This document shows, piece by piece, positions 40,713-50,005 of a stretch of 64,000 nt of DNA. Position 1 is the stretch's first letter; every line of letters begins with the position of its first letter. The notes under the pieces were generated by a model that was not told the DNA's origin, did no database searches, and was given only the letters and a program-made list of their open reading frames with translations. This DNA is from Aquipseudomonas guryensis. Its GTDB lineage: Bacteria; Pseudomonadota; Gammaproteobacteria; Pseudomonadales; Pseudomonadaceae. The stretch lies in assembly GCF_014164785.1 (NCBI RefSeq), contig NZ_JACJFN010000003.1:434001-498000 (forward strand), read 5' to 3'. The position numbers and the translations under genes are program-made.

Positions 40713-41171
40713 ATGAAAAAGCAAATCCTCGCCGCCCTGTTCCTCTCCACCCTCAGCATCAGCGCTTTCAGCTTCGCTGCCGATGGTGCCGACCGCATTG
40801 CTGGCAACCGCATCGCCGCTGACGGCGCCGAGCGTACTGGCAGCAAGCACATCGCCGCTGACGGCGCGGACCGTGCTGGCAGCAACCGCATCGCCGCCGA
40901 TGGTGCCGACCGTACTGCTGGCAACCACATCGCCGCCGACGGCACTGATCGTACTGGCAACAACCGCATCGCCGCCGATGGCGCCGAGCGTACTGGCAGC
41001 AACCGCATCGCTGCCGATGGCGCCGACCGCACTGGTGGCAACCGCATCGCCGCCGACGGTGCCGACCGCACTGGCAGCAACCGCATCGCCGCTGACGGCG
41101 CCGATCGTAATGCTGGCAACCGCATCGCCGCCGACGGTGCCGAGCACAGCGCAGTCGCTCGTATCAGCTGA
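40713..41171 (+). CDS. Secreted protein made of ten 13-residue tandem repeats
   Basis: 152 residues: a 22-residue signal peptide (KKQILAALFLSTLSISAFSFA) followed by exactly ten repeats of 13 residues, with nothing left over. Consensus A-D-G-A-(D/E)-R-T-G-S-N-(R/H)-I-A; units begin at codons 23, 36, 49 and so on. Each unit carries two acids and two bases, so the mature chain is nearly neutral. Only the last unit (ADGAEHSAVARIS) decays. The mature protein has no cysteine or aromatic residue. Similar small Ala/Asp/Arg-rich secreted proteins occur in Pseudomonas, sometimes under the uninformative name phage infection protein; I cannot give a function. Good RBS and a strong terminator make it a complete single-gene unit. 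Confidence 0.85.
   Translation: MKKQILAALFLSTLSISAFSFAADGADRIAGNRIAADGAERTGSKHIAADGADRAGSNRIAADGADRTAGNHIAADGTDRTGNNRIAADGAERTGSNRIAADGADRTGGNRIAADGADRTGSNRIAADGADRNAGNRIAADGAEHSAVARIS
40779..41168 (+). repeat. Ten tandem 39-bp coding repeats
   Basis: Ten in-frame 39-bp units, each encoding one 13-residue repeat. Units differ mostly at third positions (GCC GAT GGT versus GCT GAC GGC), so the protein repeat is kept while the DNA drifts. Because 39 is a multiple of three, several other frames also stay open here; they are shadows. Confidence 0.92.
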
Positions 41172-41233
41172 GAACCGTACCTCCCCCGCAACCAGAGGCG
41201 GCAATCTAAGATGTCTGCATACCTCGACCGGCT

Positions 41234-41265
41234 GAAGGCGCCTTTTATGGCGCCTTCGCTTTTTT
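41234..41265 (+). terminator. Intrinsic terminator of the repeat-protein gene
   Basis: GAAGGCGCC-TTTTAT-GGCGCCTTC followed by GCTTTTTT: a perfect 9-bp stem with T-run, 62 bp after the stop codon. Confidence 0.9.
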
Positions 41266-41317
41266 GCGCAGAATTCCCGCGGCCCGCCCTCATCGAGATG
41301 CCGGTGACCGCAAGCAC

Positions 41318-42238
41318 TCAACGGCCAAAAAATCGGTAGAACTCGCGTAGCTCCGCCTGGGCATCACTGACACTCACCGGCGTGAAGCGCACGGTCTGCA
41401 GGGCCGGACTCTGGGCCAGGCGCCACAGATCCAGCGGATGCAGCCAGCCAAGAATGGGGTAGCCACCCATGGTCTGATGATCGGCCTGCAGGATGATCGG
41501 CTGACCATCCGGCGGTACCTGGATCGCCCCACGGTTCACCCCCAGCGACCATTGCCGGGACGGTGCCTGCAGCGGCTCGCCCTGCAGACGCATGCCCATG
41601 CGGTCGGATTGCGCGCTGAGCTGCCAACCCTGCTCGAAGAACGCCTGCAACTGCTCCTCGGCAAACTCCACGGCATCGCCGCCGGTAATAACCCGCAGCA
41701 ATGGCGTACCCCGGTAATTTGGCTGATAGGGCCAGGGCACACTTGCCGCACCGGGCAAGTGCGCGGTCGCACAGGGCAGCAGATCGCCGACCCGCAGCTT
41801 GCCGCCCTGCCCATCCAGGCCGCCGAGGCCTTCGCGGCTCTGCGCGCTGACACTGCCCAGCACCGCCGGCGCCTGAAAACCACCGGCCACCGCCAGGTAG
41901 GCGCGCTGACCACTGCGGGCAAAACCCAGACGCAGGCATTGCCCGGCACGCAGCGGGAACCGCGACCAGCCTGGCAGTGGCTGACCCTCGACGCTGGCCG
42001 GCAGGTCCGCGCCGGTCAGCGCCAGCCAGGTGTCCACCTCGCTGCGCAACTGCACATCGCCGAGGGCGATCTCCAGCAGCGGTGTGCCCCAGGGATTGCC
42101 CAGCAGGTGATTGGCCCAAGCCGCAGCATGCCCATCCAGCGCGCCGCTCGGCGACACCCCGAGGTGCTGCCAGCCGCGCCTTCCGGCGTCCTGCAACAGG
42201 CTGAGCGGCCCGGGTTTGAGCACGCGCAGGCCATTCAT
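41318..42238 (-). CDS. pxpC: 5-oxoprolinase subunit PxpC (KipA family)
   Basis: 306 residues of the biotin-dependent-carboxylase-like/AHS2 family: LKPGPLSLLQDAGRRGWQHLGVSPSGALD at the N-terminus, then a cyclophilin-like beta domain. With PxpB and PxpA it forms the ATP-dependent 5-oxoprolinase that opens pyroglutamate to glutamate. Start overlaps the pxpB stop by 4 bp (ATGA). Last gene of pxpABC. Confidence 0.93.
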   Translation of the reverse strand: MNGLRVLKPGPLSLLQDAGRRGWQHLGVSPSGALDGHAAAWANHLLGNPWGTPLLEIALGDVQLRSEVDTWLALTGADLPASVEGQPLPGWSRFPLRAGQCLRLGFARSGQRAYLAVAGGFQAPAVLGSVSAQSREGLGGLDGQGGKLRVGDLLPCATAHLPGAASVPWPYQPNYRGTPLLRVITGGDAVEFAEEQLQAFFEQGWQLSAQSDRMGMRLQGEPLQAPSRQWSLGVNRGAIQVPPDGQPIILQADHQTMGGYPILGWLHPLDLWRLAQSPALQTVRFTPVSVSDAQAELREFYRFFGR

Positions 42239-42912
42239 GAGCGGCCGCCCGCCGCGCGAAAGGCCGCCTCGTCGATGGGCAGGAAACGCACCCTGTCACC
42301 GAGCAACAGCGGGCACGGCGGGGTGCGCCGGACATCGAAAAACGCCCACGGACACAGGCCGAGCAGGTGCCAGCCGCCTGGCGAAGCCTGCGGATAGACG
42401 GCCGTCTGCCGTTCGGCGATAGCCAGGCTGCCCGCCGGTACATGGAGGCGCGGTGTAGCCCGGCGCGGCAGCGCCAGGCGCTCGTGCAGCTCGCCAAGGT
42501 AGGCAAACCCGGGGGCAAAACCGATGGCACCGACCCGGTACTCGGTGCTGCTGTGCAGCTCGATCACCTGCGCCACGCTCAGACTGCAGGCCGCAGCGAC
42601 CTCTGGCAGGTCGGCCCCGGCATACCAGACAGGGATTTCATGCAGGCGGCCCGGCTGCACGCTCAGCGGTTCGGCCAGCCAGCGCTCCAGCAGAGGAGTG
42701 AGCCGGGCGGCGAGGTCCAGGTGATCGGTGCGGCACAGATCGTAGTGCAGCAGTAGGCTGGTCCAGCCCGGCACCAGGTCGGTCAGCAGCTCGCCCAGCT
42801 CGGCACGAATCGCCTCGGCAAGCATTGCCAGACGCTGCGGCAACTGTGCGTCCGGCCGATCGGCCAGCACCAGCAACAGCGCTTCGGCACCGGCCGGTTC
42901 GAGGCGGATCAT
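42235..42912 (-). CDS. pxpB: 5-oxoprolinase subunit PxpB (KipI family)
   Basis: 225 residues of the KipI/AHS1 family, with [14 protein letters not shown], the [18 protein letters not shown] loop and [17 protein letters not shown]. It couples ATP use to ring opening together with PxpC. Overlaps both neighbours by 4 bp, so the three subunits are translationally coupled. Confidence 0.93.
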   Translation of the reverse strand: MIRLEPAGAEALLLVLADRPDAQLPQRLAMLAEAIRAELGELLTDLVPGWTSLLLHYDLCRTDHLDLAARLTPLLERWLAEPLSVQPGRLHEIPVWYAGADLPEVAAACSLSVAQVIELHSSTEYRVGAIGFAPGFAYLGELHERLALPRRATPRLHVPAGSLAIAERQTAVYPQASPGGWHLLGLCPWAFFDVRRTPPCPLLLGDRVRFLPIDEAAFRAAGGRS

Positions 42913-43655
42913 GCGGCGTCCAGCTGCGCTCGCAAACGCCGCAATACGGCTAGCGACTCGGCGTTGTCGCCATGTACACAGAGGCTGTCGGCGCGCAACT
43001 GCAACGGCCGGCCATCGATATCGGCGAATGGCTCGCCACGGGCAATGGCCAGGGCCTGCTGGAGAATGCGCTCGGCATCCTGATGCACCGCACCGGCCAG
43101 GCGCCGTGGCGCCAATTGACCATCGGCCAGATAGGCGCGGTCGGCGAAGGCCTCGAAATGCAGTGGTACATCGGCGGCAGCAGCCAGCTCCAGTTCACGA
43201 CGGTTGTCGGCCAGGGCCAGCACCATCAACGGCAGGCCCTTGCGATAGCGGGCACAGGCTTCCAGCACGGCGGCGAACAGGGCGTCGTCGCGCACCAGGT
43301 CGTTGTACAGCGCACCATGCGGCTTGACGTAGGCGACCTGAGCGCCTGCCGCGCGGCAGAAGGCATCCAGCGCACCAAGCTGATACAGCACCAGCGCCGT
43401 GACCTCCTCTGCCGAGCAGCTGAGATGACGACGGCCGAAGCCTTGCAGATCGGGATAGGACGGGTGGGCGCCGATGCTCACGCCGTGGCGCACGGCCAGG
43501 GCCACGCTGCGCTGCATGATCAGCGGGTCGCCGGCATGGAAGCCGCAGGCCAGGCTGGCCTGGTCGATCAGCGGCATAGCGTGCTCGTCGTCGCCCATAC
43601 GCCAGACGCCGAAGCTTTCGCCCATGTCGCAGTTGAGGAGGATTTTTCTGTTCAT
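42909..43655 (-). CDS. pxpA: 5-oxoprolinase subunit PxpA (LamB/YcsF family)
   Basis: 248 residues of the LamB/YcsF family with [40 protein letters not shown] and [11 protein letters not shown], the conserved Asp/His cluster of the presumed active site. It acts with PxpBC to detoxify or reuse 5-oxoproline. Start at 43655 gives the family N-terminus [13 protein letters not shown]; the frame continues to 43730 without homology. No strong Shine-Dalgarno is visible. Confidence 0.93.
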   Translation of the reverse strand: MNRKILLNCDMGESFGVWRMGDDEHAMPLIDQASLACGFHAGDPLIMQRSVALAVRHGVSIGAHPSYPDLQGFGRRHLSCSAEEVTALVLYQLGALDAFCRAAGAQVAYVKPHGALYNDLVRDDALFAAVLEACARYRKGLPLMVLALADNRRELELAAAADVPLHFEAFADRAYLADGQLAPRRLAGAVHQDAERILQQALAIARGEPFADIDGRPLQLRADSLCVHGDNAESLAVLRRLRAQLDAA

Positions 43656-43730
43656 GCAGGGGTTATGGCCAAAAAAACGCAGGCGTGCAACCGCAGAGTA
43701 CGTCCGGCTGACTCCTACAACTGCAGGCAA

Positions 43731-43756
43731 ACAAAAGCCCGCGCGGGGCGGGCTTT
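43731..43756 (-). terminator. Terminator after speC
   Basis: On the minus strand AAAGCCCGC-CCCGC-GCGGGCTTT followed by TGTTTG, starting 17 bp after the speC stop. Good stem, modest T-run. Confidence 0.75.
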
Positions 43757-43773
43757 GTTCTTCGCACCTGGCT

Positions 43774-44937
43774 TTACAGGTAGAAGGACTTCAGCGGCGG
43801 GAAGCCATTGAACTCAACCGCACTGTAGCTGGTGGTGTAGGCACCGGTGGACAGCCAGTACAAGCGGTCACCAATGGCAAGGTTCAGCGGCAGACCATAC
43901 TTGTAGTTCTCATACATGATGTCGGCGCTGTCGCAGGTCGGGCCGGCGATCACCACTTCCTCCATCTCACCTTTCTTTTCGGTGTAGATGGGGAACTTGA
44001 TCGACTCGTCCATGGTTTCGATCAGGCCGCTGAACTTGCCCACATCGACATATACCCAGCGCTCCACGGCGGTACGCGATTTACGCGCGACCAGCACCAC
44101 TTCGCTGACCAGGATGCCGGCGTTGGCGATCAACGAACGGCCAGGCTCCAGGATGATTTCCGGCAGGTCGTCGCCGAAGTCTTCCTTGAGGAAGCGGATG
44201 ATTTCCTCGGCGTAGGTTTCCAGGCTGTTGGTACGGGTGATGTAGTTGGCCGGGAAGCCACCGCCCATGTTGATCAGCTTGAGCTCGATGCCGTCTTCTT
44301 CTTTCAGGCGCTCGAAGATCACCTTGACCTTGGCAATCGCGGCGTCCCATACCGAGATGTCGCGCTGCTGCGAGCCAACGTGGAAGGACAGACCGTAAGG
44401 CACCAGACCCAGGTCACGGGCAAGGATCAGCAGGTCCATGGCCATGTCGGTCTGGCAGCCGAACTTGCGCGACAGCGGCCAGTCAGCCGTGGTCGAGCCT
44501 TCGGTGAGGATGCGCACATAGACTTTCGCGCCCGGTGCGGCCTTGGCGATGTTGCGCAGGTCGGCTTCCGAGTCGGTGGCAAACAGACGTACGCCCTTCT
44601 CGTAGAAGTAGCGAATGTCCTTGGATTTCTTGATGGTGTTGCCGTAGCTGATGCGATCCGGACCGACACCGGTGGCCAGCACCTTGTCCAGCTCGTAGAT
44701 CGAGGCGATGTCGAAGCTCGAACCCTTGTCGCGCAGCAGCTCGATGATCTCGGTAGCAGGGTTGGCCTTGACCGCGTAGTACACCTTGGCGAATTCAAAG
44801 CCGGCGCGCAGGTCGTCATAGGCTTGGGCAATGATCGCGGTATCGATCACCACGAACGGGGTTTCTTGCTTGTCGGCGAACGCCTTCATCTTCTGGAAGG
44901 TTTCGCGCGGGTAGTAGTCTTCGACCTTGATCGACAT
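43774..44937 (-). CDS. speC: Ornithine decarboxylase (fold-III, SpeC type)
   Basis: 387 residues of the PLP-dependent alanine-racemase-fold decarboxylases. Lys57 in VYYAVKANP forms the Schiff base, the histidine in LSFHVGSQQ stacks on the ring, MGGGFPANY and [11 protein letters not shown] bind phosphate, and the cysteine in GPTCDSAD is catalytic. It makes putrescine from ornithine; some members also accept lysine. Size equals P. aeruginosa SpeC. Start follows TTTGGAGTCCCTGC. It has a long leader of its own and stands alone between pxpA and prfC. Confidence 0.93.
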   Translation of the reverse strand: MSIKVEDYYPRETFQKMKAFADKQETPFVVIDTAIIAQAYDDLRAGFEFAKVYYAVKANPATEIIELLRDKGSSFDIASIYELDKVLATGVGPDRISYGNTIKKSKDIRYFYEKGVRLFATDSEADLRNIAKAAPGAKVYVRILTEGSTTADWPLSRKFGCQTDMAMDLLILARDLGLVPYGLSFHVGSQQRDISVWDAAIAKVKVIFERLKEEDGIELKLINMGGGFPANYITRTNSLETYAEEIIRFLKEDFGDDLPEIILEPGRSLIANAGILVSEVVLVARKSRTAVERWVYVDVGKFSGLIETMDESIKFPIYTEKKGEMEEVVIAGPTCDSADIMYENYKYGLPLNLAIGDRLYWLSTGAYTTSYSAVEFNGFPPLKSFYL

Positions 44938-45525
44938 GCAGGGACTCCAAATGGGTAAAGCACAGGTAATAGTGCTAACGAGGGATTGCTCCTGTGACAG
45001 AGCTGCGAACGCCTAATCCGTTTCCCCACTTTGGTTCGCCTACTTCCCAAGGCATGTCGCCGATGATTACCCCTACGGGCAACCTCTCGTCGTCAGTACT
45101 TGAGCCGGATGGATCGTTTCCAGCATGAGCGTTCGGGCGCGAACTTTAGGACCATGGGGGCCTGAGATCAATCAAAAATTGCCGCTGTTTTGCACCCAGT
45201 TGTCGCCTGCCTGATTGACTGTTTTTAATCCGCAACAAAACGTCCGGAATGCTGCACAAAACAGGCTGCCAGACCGCATGCCACCGGGAGTGGAGGCATC
45301 AGCATCGACCTCTAATCTGACAGACAGAAGACAGGCCCTGCGGTTCCCGCCAGCAGCGCAGCAACGCAGGGAGGAGCAGTGTCAGTGGCGCACCTTGGGA
45401 CCGCCGGCCACAGCGTCGGACTACCGGGCCTGATTGCGCTGACGTTTCCCGCTATAATCGCGCGCTTTTCCGGGCGCCCGGCCAAGGCCACGCACCCGCA
45501 ACCGTTTCCAGCCAGGCACGCATCC
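44938..45525. other. 588-bp spacer between divergent speC and prfC
   Basis: The speC-proximal half is a long possible leader. It includes AGCAC-N8-GTGCT (44960-44977) and GCTC-N8-GAGC (44988-45003) dyads close to the start codon, read on the minus strand. The prfC-proximal part holds a sigma-70 promoter at 45430-45458. No ORF with coding character or tRNA is seen. Confidence 0.55.
45430..45458 (+). promoter_or_regulatory. Promoter for prfC
   Basis: CTGATT, a 17-base spacer and a perfect TATAAT lie 67 bp before the prfC start. The -10 box is the best one in the window. Confidence 0.6.
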
Positions 45526-47109
45526 ATGACCACCCAGGCCATCGAAGTCGGCAAACGCCGCACATTCGCGATCATTTCCCACCCCGACGCCGGTAAGACC
45601 ACCATTACCGAGAAGCTGCTGCTGATGGGCAAGGCGATTGCCGTGGCCGGTACGGTGAAGTCGCGCAAGTCCGACCGCCATGCGACGTCCGACTGGATGG
45701 AAATGGAGAAGCAGCGCGGTATCTCCATCACCACCTCGGTGATGCAGTTCCCCTACCGCGAGCACATGATCAACCTGCTCGACACCCCCGGCCACGAAGA
45801 CTTCTCGGAAGACACCTACCGTACTCTGACTGCGGTGGACAGCGCGCTGATGGTGCTCGACGGCGGCAAGGGCGTTGAGCCACGTACCATTGCCCTGATG
45901 GACGTGTGTCGCCTGCGTGACACCCCCATCGTCAGCTTCATCAACAAGCTCGACCGCGACATCCGCGACCCGATCGAACTGCTCGACGAGATTGAGGCGG
46001 TACTGAAGATCAAGGCCGCCCCCATCACCTGGCCGATCGGTTGCTACCGCGACTTCAAGGGCGTGTACCACCTGGCTGGCGACTACATCATCGTCTACAC
46101 CCCGGGCCACGGCCACGAGCGCACCGAAACCAAGATCATCCAGCACCTCGACTCGGACGAAGCCCGCGCCCACCTGGGTGACGAGTACGAGCGTTTCCTC
46201 GAGCAGTTGGAACTGGTGCAGGGCGCCTGCCACGAGTTCGACCAGGACGAGTTCATGAACGGCCAGCTGACCCCGGTATTCTTCGGCACCGCCCTGGGCA
46301 ACTTCGGCGTCGACCATGTGCTCGACGCGGTGGTCGACTGGGCACCGAAGCCGCTGGCGCGTGTAGCCAACGAGCGCACCGTGCAGCCGACCGAGGAAAA
46401 GTTCAGCGGTTTTGTGTTCAAGATCCAGGCGAACATGGACCCCAAGCACCGCGACCGCATCGCCTTCATGCGCATCTGCTCCGGCAAATACAGCCAGGGC
46501 ATGAAGATGCGCCACGTGCGCCTGGGCAAGGATGTGCGCGTCGGCGACGCCCTGACCTTCTTCTCCAGCGAGCGTGAGATGCTGGTCGAGGCCTATGCCG
46601 GCGACATCATCGGCCTGCACAACCACGGCACCATCCAGATCGGCGACACCTTCACGGAAGGCGAGGCCCTGGGCTTCACCGGCATCCCGCACTTCGCCCC
46701 GGAACTGTTCCGCCGCGTGCGCCTGAAAGACCCGCTGAAATCCAAGCAGCTGCGCCAGGGCCTGCAGCAGCTGGCCGAGGAAGGCGCGACCCAGGTGTTC
46801 TTCCCCGAGCGCAGCAACGACATCATCCTCGGCGCCGTCGGCGTACTGCAGTTCGACGTGGTCGCCAGCCGCCTGAAGGAGGAATACAAGGTCGAGTGCT
46901 CCTACGAGCCTATCACCGTCTGGTCAGCGCGCTGGATCGACTGCAGCGACAAGAAGAAGCTCGAGGAATTCTCCAACAAGGCGGTGGAAAACCTCGCCCT
47001 GGATGGCGGCGGCCACCTCACCTACCTGGCACCGACCCGGGTCAACCTGGCGCTGATGGAAGAGCGCTGGCCAGACGTGAAATTCCGCGCCACCCGCGAG
47101 CACCACTAA
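45526..47109 (+). CDS. prfC: Peptide chain release factor 3
   Basis: 527 residues, a translational GTPase: G1 [13 protein letters not shown]3 DTPGHEDF, G4 NKLDRD, followed by beta-barrel domains II and III. RF3 removes RF1/RF2 from the ribosome after peptide release. The start [14 protein letters not shown] at 45526 matches the family; the frame is open from 45379, but those codons overlap the promoter. Single gene; convergent with fmdB. Confidence 0.96.
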   Translation: MTTQAIEVGKRRTFAIISHPDAGKTTITEKLLLMGKAIAVAGTVKSRKSDRHATSDWMEMEKQRGISITTSVMQFPYREHMINLLDTPGHEDFSEDTYRTLTAVDSALMVLDGGKGVEPRTIALMDVCRLRDTPIVSFINKLDRDIRDPIELLDEIEAVLKIKAAPITWPIGCYRDFKGVYHLAGDYIIVYTPGHGHERTETKIIQHLDSDEARAHLGDEYERFLEQLELVQGACHEFDQDEFMNGQLTPVFFGTALGNFGVDHVLDAVVDWAPKPLARVANERTVQPTEEKFSGFVFKIQANMDPKHRDRIAFMRICSGKYSQGMKMRHVRLGKDVRVGDALTFFSSEREMLVEAYAGDIIGLHNHGTIQIGDTFTEGEALGFTGIPHFAPELFRRVRLKDPLKSKQLRQGLQQLAEEGATQVFFPERSNDIILGAVGVLQFDVVASRLKEEYKVECSYEPITVWSARWIDCSDKKKLEEFSNKAVENLALDGGGHLTYLAPTRVNLALMEERWPDVKFRATREHH

Positions 47110-47143
47110 GCCCTGATCTACAGGGATACGTTGGCACGTCGCG

Positions 47144-47491
47144 TCAGTGACTGATCATCCACGGCCGGCCGGCCGGTTTGCCTTTCATGGCATGCGGGTT
47201 GGCCTTGGTCGGCGCCAGCGGCTTGTTCGGGGTGCAGCAGCCGCAGCCCTTGGGGTGCTTGCGCGTCTGTTTGTATTCGTCGAGCGTCTGTGGCGCGTTG
47301 GCGCTGCGCTCGTTGGCCGCGATGGCGCGGCGCTGGCTGCCGGGCATGGTCGCCAGACCCGGTGCTGAAAGAATCACCCGGCCACTCAGCGTGCCGCAGG
47401 ATGGGCAATCGCAGGGCTGGTCGCGCTCGGCCATCGGCCGCAAGCGGGTGAAATCGCCACAGTCGGCACAGTCGTATTCGTAGATTGGCAT
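47144..47491 (-). CDS. fmdB: FmdB family zinc-ribbon protein
   Basis: 115 residues. The N-terminal MPIYEYDCADCGDFTRLRPM and CDCPSCGTLSGRVILS form the four-cysteine zinc ribbon of FmdB; a second cysteine group, KGCGCCTPNKP, lies near the basic C-terminus. FmdB proteins accompany formamidase genes and were proposed to regulate them, without firm evidence. Start has CAGGAGTCCGTT upstream. It lies 133 bp after fmdA on the same strand. Confidence 0.9.
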   Translation of the reverse strand: MPIYEYDCADCGDFTRLRPMAERDQPCDCPSCGTLSGRVILSAPGLATMPGSQRRAIAANERSANAPQTLDEYKQTRKHPKGCGCCTPNKPLAPTKANPHAMKGKPAGRPWMISH

Positions 47492-47624
47492 AACGGACTC
47501 CTGGGCAGCGGCTCGGCGGCACGTGGCCGCCAAGCTGGTAGTGCGGTGTGACTGGTTCCGAGTGTTCGCCACCCGGGCCGGAATGAACGCCGTCCAAAGC
47601 CCCATCCCCGCCCGGGTAGGGAAC

Positions 47625-48854
47625 TCACTTATCCGGCGCAATCGGCAGGTCGATGCTGCCGTCGAGGTGCTTGATCGGGCCGGAGGCATTGGGGTTAATG
47701 TCGAAGTCGAAGATATCGGTCGGCAGCCACAGCGTGGCGCAGGCGTTGGGCACGTCGACGATGCCGCTGATATGCCCCTGCACCGGCGCCGACCCGAGCA
47801 GCGCATAACCCTGGGCCGGCGAGTAACCGAACTTGGTCAGGTAGTTGATGGCGTTCAGGCAGGCCTGCTTGTAGGCGATGTTGACGTCGAGATAGTGCTG
47901 CTTGCCGGCCTCATCCACCGAAATGCCTTCGAAGATCAGGTAGTTGTTGTAGTGCGGGGTGATCGGACTCGGCTTGAACACCGGGTTCTTGATCCCGTAC
48001 TTGGCCATGCCGCCCTTGATCAGCTCGACCTTCATGTGCACCCAGCCGGCCATTTCGATGGCGCCGCAGAAGGTGATTTCGCCGTCGCCCTGGCTGAAGT
48101 GCAGGTCACCCACCGAGAGGCCGGCGCCGGCGACGTAGACCGGGAAGAATATCTTCGAGCCGCGCGACAGGTCCTTGATGTCGCAGTTGCCGCCATGCTC
48201 GCGCGGTGGCACGGTGCGCGCACCGGTCAGCGCAGCCAGGTCGCGGGCCTCGCCCTTCATCTTGCCCATGTGCGCAGTCGGCGCCATCGGCGGATTGGCC
48301 AGGGCCGGTACGCGGTGCGGGTCGCTGTCGATCAGTTCCTGCTCGCGCTTGTTCCAGTCGGCGAGCATCTTGTGATCCGGCAGGCAGCCGATCAGGCCAG
48401 GGTGAATCAGGCCGGCGAAGTTCACCCCCGGAATGTGCCGGCTGCTGGTGAACATGCCCTTGAAGTCCCAGATGGCTTTCTGCGCCATGGGAAAGTGGTC
48501 GGTGAGAAAACCACCACCGTTCTGCCGCGAGAAGAAGCCGTTGAAGCCCCACTGCGAATCGGCCATGGCGCCGATATCGAGCAGGTCGACCACCAGCAGG
48601 TCACCCGGCTCGGCACCGTGCACGCCGACCGGGCCGGAGAGGTAATGCACGGTGGAAAGATCCACGTCGCGCACATCGCTGGCGTCGTCGTTGTTCTTGA
48701 TCGCGCCGGCGGTCCAGTCGTAGGTTTCGAGGATGAAATCGTCACCCGGCTTGACCCAGCAGGCCATCGGAATATCCGGGTGCCAGCGGTTGTGGATCTG
48801 CTCGTTCTCGGTGGCGGGCTGGTTGAGGTCGACCTTGATCAGCGTTTCGGTCAT
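47625..48854 (-). CDS. fmdA: Formamidase FmdA (acetamidase/formamidase family)
   Basis: 409 residues, the size of Methylophilus FmdA. It contains VKPGDDFILETYDWTAGAI, EPGDLLVVDLLDIG, HGGNCDIKDLSRGSKIFFPV and LHFSQGDGEITFCGAIEMAG, hallmark blocks of the family. It hydrolyses formamide (and more slowly acetamide) to ammonia and the acid in the cytoplasm, a nitrogen-scavenging reaction. Start at 48854 follows AGGAGCTTTGTC. Upstream lies the TACGT-N6-ACGTA dyad shared with urtA, and two hairpins insulate it from the urt operon. Confidence 0.94.
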   Translation of the reverse strand: MTETLIKVDLNQPATENEQIHNRWHPDIPMACWVKPGDDFILETYDWTAGAIKNNDDASDVRDVDLSTVHYLSGPVGVHGAEPGDLLVVDLLDIGAMADSQWGFNGFFSRQNGGGFLTDHFPMAQKAIWDFKGMFTSSRHIPGVNFAGLIHPGLIGCLPDHKMLADWNKREQELIDSDPHRVPALANPPMAPTAHMGKMKGEARDLAALTGARTVPPREHGGNCDIKDLSRGSKIFFPVYVAGAGLSVGDLHFSQGDGEITFCGAIEMAGWVHMKVELIKGGMAKYGIKNPVFKPSPITPHYNNYLIFEGISVDEAGKQHYLDVNIAYKQACLNAINYLTKFGYSPAQGYALLGSAPVQGHISGIVDVPNACATLWLPTDIFDFDINPNASGPIKHLDGSIDLPIAPDK

Positions 48855-48950
48855 GACAAAGCTCCTAGGACCATGGATGGGGGCTTGGGGGCTTGGCGCC
48901 TTGGCGCCGGGGTACGGAGCTAGTCTTGAACGGGCGGAGAAATCGGCAAA

Positions 48951-48966
48951 TACGTCGGATGACGTA
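48951..48966. promoter_or_regulatory. Candidate operator TACGT-N6-ACGTA upstream of fmdA
   Basis: TACGTCGGATGACGTA, a dyad extended by one base on each side to ATACGTC-GGAT-GACGTAT (perfect 7-bp arms). It lies 97 bp before the fmdA start. The same half-sites with the same spacing occur upstream of urtA. The LuxR-type regulator at 57898 is the best candidate to bind it; this is inference. Confidence 0.55.
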
Positions 48967-49080
48967 TGCGGCAAAGTCAGGCACAGCAAGCCTTGCGGGC
49001 ATTTATCGCAGACACGGAAAAACGGCCGGCGCATGCAGAACACGCCAGCCGTAAAACGCGAAACCGACCCTCTCCCCCAG

Positions 49081-49106
49081 CCTCTCTCCCATAAATGGGA
49101 GAGGGG
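49081..49106. terminator. Hairpin of CTCTCCC tracts
   Basis: CTCTCTCCCAT-AA-ATGGGAGAG..., a stem of about 12 bp with one wobble. It stands between the urt operon end and the fmdA promoter and could stop readthrough. Such tracts are also a common extragenic repeat. Confidence 0.45.
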
Positions 49107-49148
49107 GTGCAAAGCGCACTCAGACATGCCCCTCACAACCGAGCAGTC

Positions 49149-49172
49149 CCCTCTCCCTCTTGCGGGAGAGGG
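49149..49172 (-). terminator. Hairpin terminator of the urt operon
   Basis: CCCTCTCCC-TCTTGC-GGGAGAGGG, a perfect 9-bp stem 20 bp past the urtE stop on the minus strand. No T-run follows. Confidence 0.5.
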
Positions 49173-49192
49173 TTAGGGAGAGGGAGAAACAC

Positions 49193-49882
49193 TCACACCG
49201 ACAGGTAGCGACTGATGGTCGCCTCATCGACCTTGTCGCGGGTTTCCTCGACCACGAACTTGCCCTTCTCGATCACCAGGAAACGGTCGGCGATTTCCAG
49301 GGTGAAGGACAGCACCTGCTCGGAGACCACGATGGTCAGATCGCGCAAGTTGCGGATCTCCTTCAGGGTGCGGGCGATGTCCTTGATGATCGAGGGCTGA
49401 ATGCCCTCGGTTGGCTCATCAAGCAGCAGCACCTTGGGGTTGGTAGCCAGCGCACGGGCAATCGCCAACTGTTGCTGCTGGCCGCCAGAGAGGTTGCCGC
49501 CCTTGCGCGAGCGCATGTCAAACAGCACCGGGAACAACGCATAGAGGTCTTCCGGCACCTTACCCTTGGCGGAGGCCGGCAAGCCGGTCTGGATGTTCTC
49601 CAGCACGCTCATGCTGGGGAAGATCATCCGCCCCTGGGGTACGTAGGCGATGCCGCTCTCGACCCGCTGGTGGGTTTCCAGTTTGGAGATGTCGCGACCA
49701 TCCACACTGATCTGCCCGCCCCATTGCGGCAGCACACCCATCAGACTCTTGAACAGGGTGGTCTTGCCCATGCCGTTGCGCCCCATCACCGCAACGATTT
49801 CGCGCTTGGCCACGTTGAGGTTGAGGTCATGGAGGATCTGGCTCTGGCCGTAACCGGAAGCGAGGTTGCTGATCTGGAACAT
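49193..49882 (-). CDS. urtE: Urea/short-chain amide ABC transporter ATPase UrtE
   Basis: 229 residues of the LivF-like branch: Walker A GRNGMGKTTL, signature LSGGQQQQLAIARAL, Walker B VLLLDEPTEGIQPSIIKDI. The DEPTEGIQPSI string is typical of UrtE rather than amino-acid LivF. It powers uptake with UrtD. A REPIN fills most of the 123-bp gap to urtD, so UrtE may be made at a different level from the rest. Next to formamidase, the substrate may be formamide, acetamide or urea. Confidence 0.88.
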   Translation of the reverse strand: MFQISNLASGYGQSQILHDLNLNVAKREIVAVMGRNGMGKTTLFKSLMGVLPQWGGQISVDGRDISKLETHQRVESGIAYVPQGRMIFPSMSVLENIQTGLPASAKGKVPEDLYALFPVLFDMRSRKGGNLSGGQQQQLAIARALATNPKVLLLDEPTEGIQPSIIKDIARTLKEIRNLRDLTIVVSEQVLSFTLEIADRFLVIEKGKFVVEETRDKVDEATISRYLSV

Positions 49883-49914
49883 GGATTACTCCTTGTACGG
49901 CGAAAAATGAACCT

Positions 49915-49981
49915 GTAGGAGCCAGCTTGCTGGCGATCAACGCTCTATCCGTCTGCTGATCGCCAGCAAGCTGGCTCCTAC
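49915..49981. repeat. REPIN copy 2 between urtD and urtE
   Basis: GTAGGAGCCAGCTTGC plus TGGCGATC and the full reverse complement after 19 bp. Inside a polycistronic message this would fold as a strong hairpin. Confidence 0.85.
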
Positions 49982-50005
49982 GCAAAGCATCGGGCACACG
50001 TACCC

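Larger units (their letters stand above)
48855..49192. other. 338-bp spacer between fmdA and urtE
   Basis: Contains the fmdA leader, the dyad at 48951-48966, and two hairpins built of CTCTCCC tracts (49081-49106 and 49149-49172). No ORF seen. Confidence 0.7.

Noticed and set aside
40638-41321. Long antisense frames over the tandem repeat (227 and 211 codons) and a second plus frame at 40783-41235
   Set aside because: A 39-bp repeat keeps any stop-free frame open through all copies. Only the frame at 40713 has a signal peptide, a Shine-Dalgarno and a terminator placed after it.
44938-45525. A tRNA, small RNA or riboswitch in the speC-prfC spacer
   Set aside because: No cloverleaf, terminator-ended small transcript or known aptamer core could be recognised by eye; only short dyads are present.
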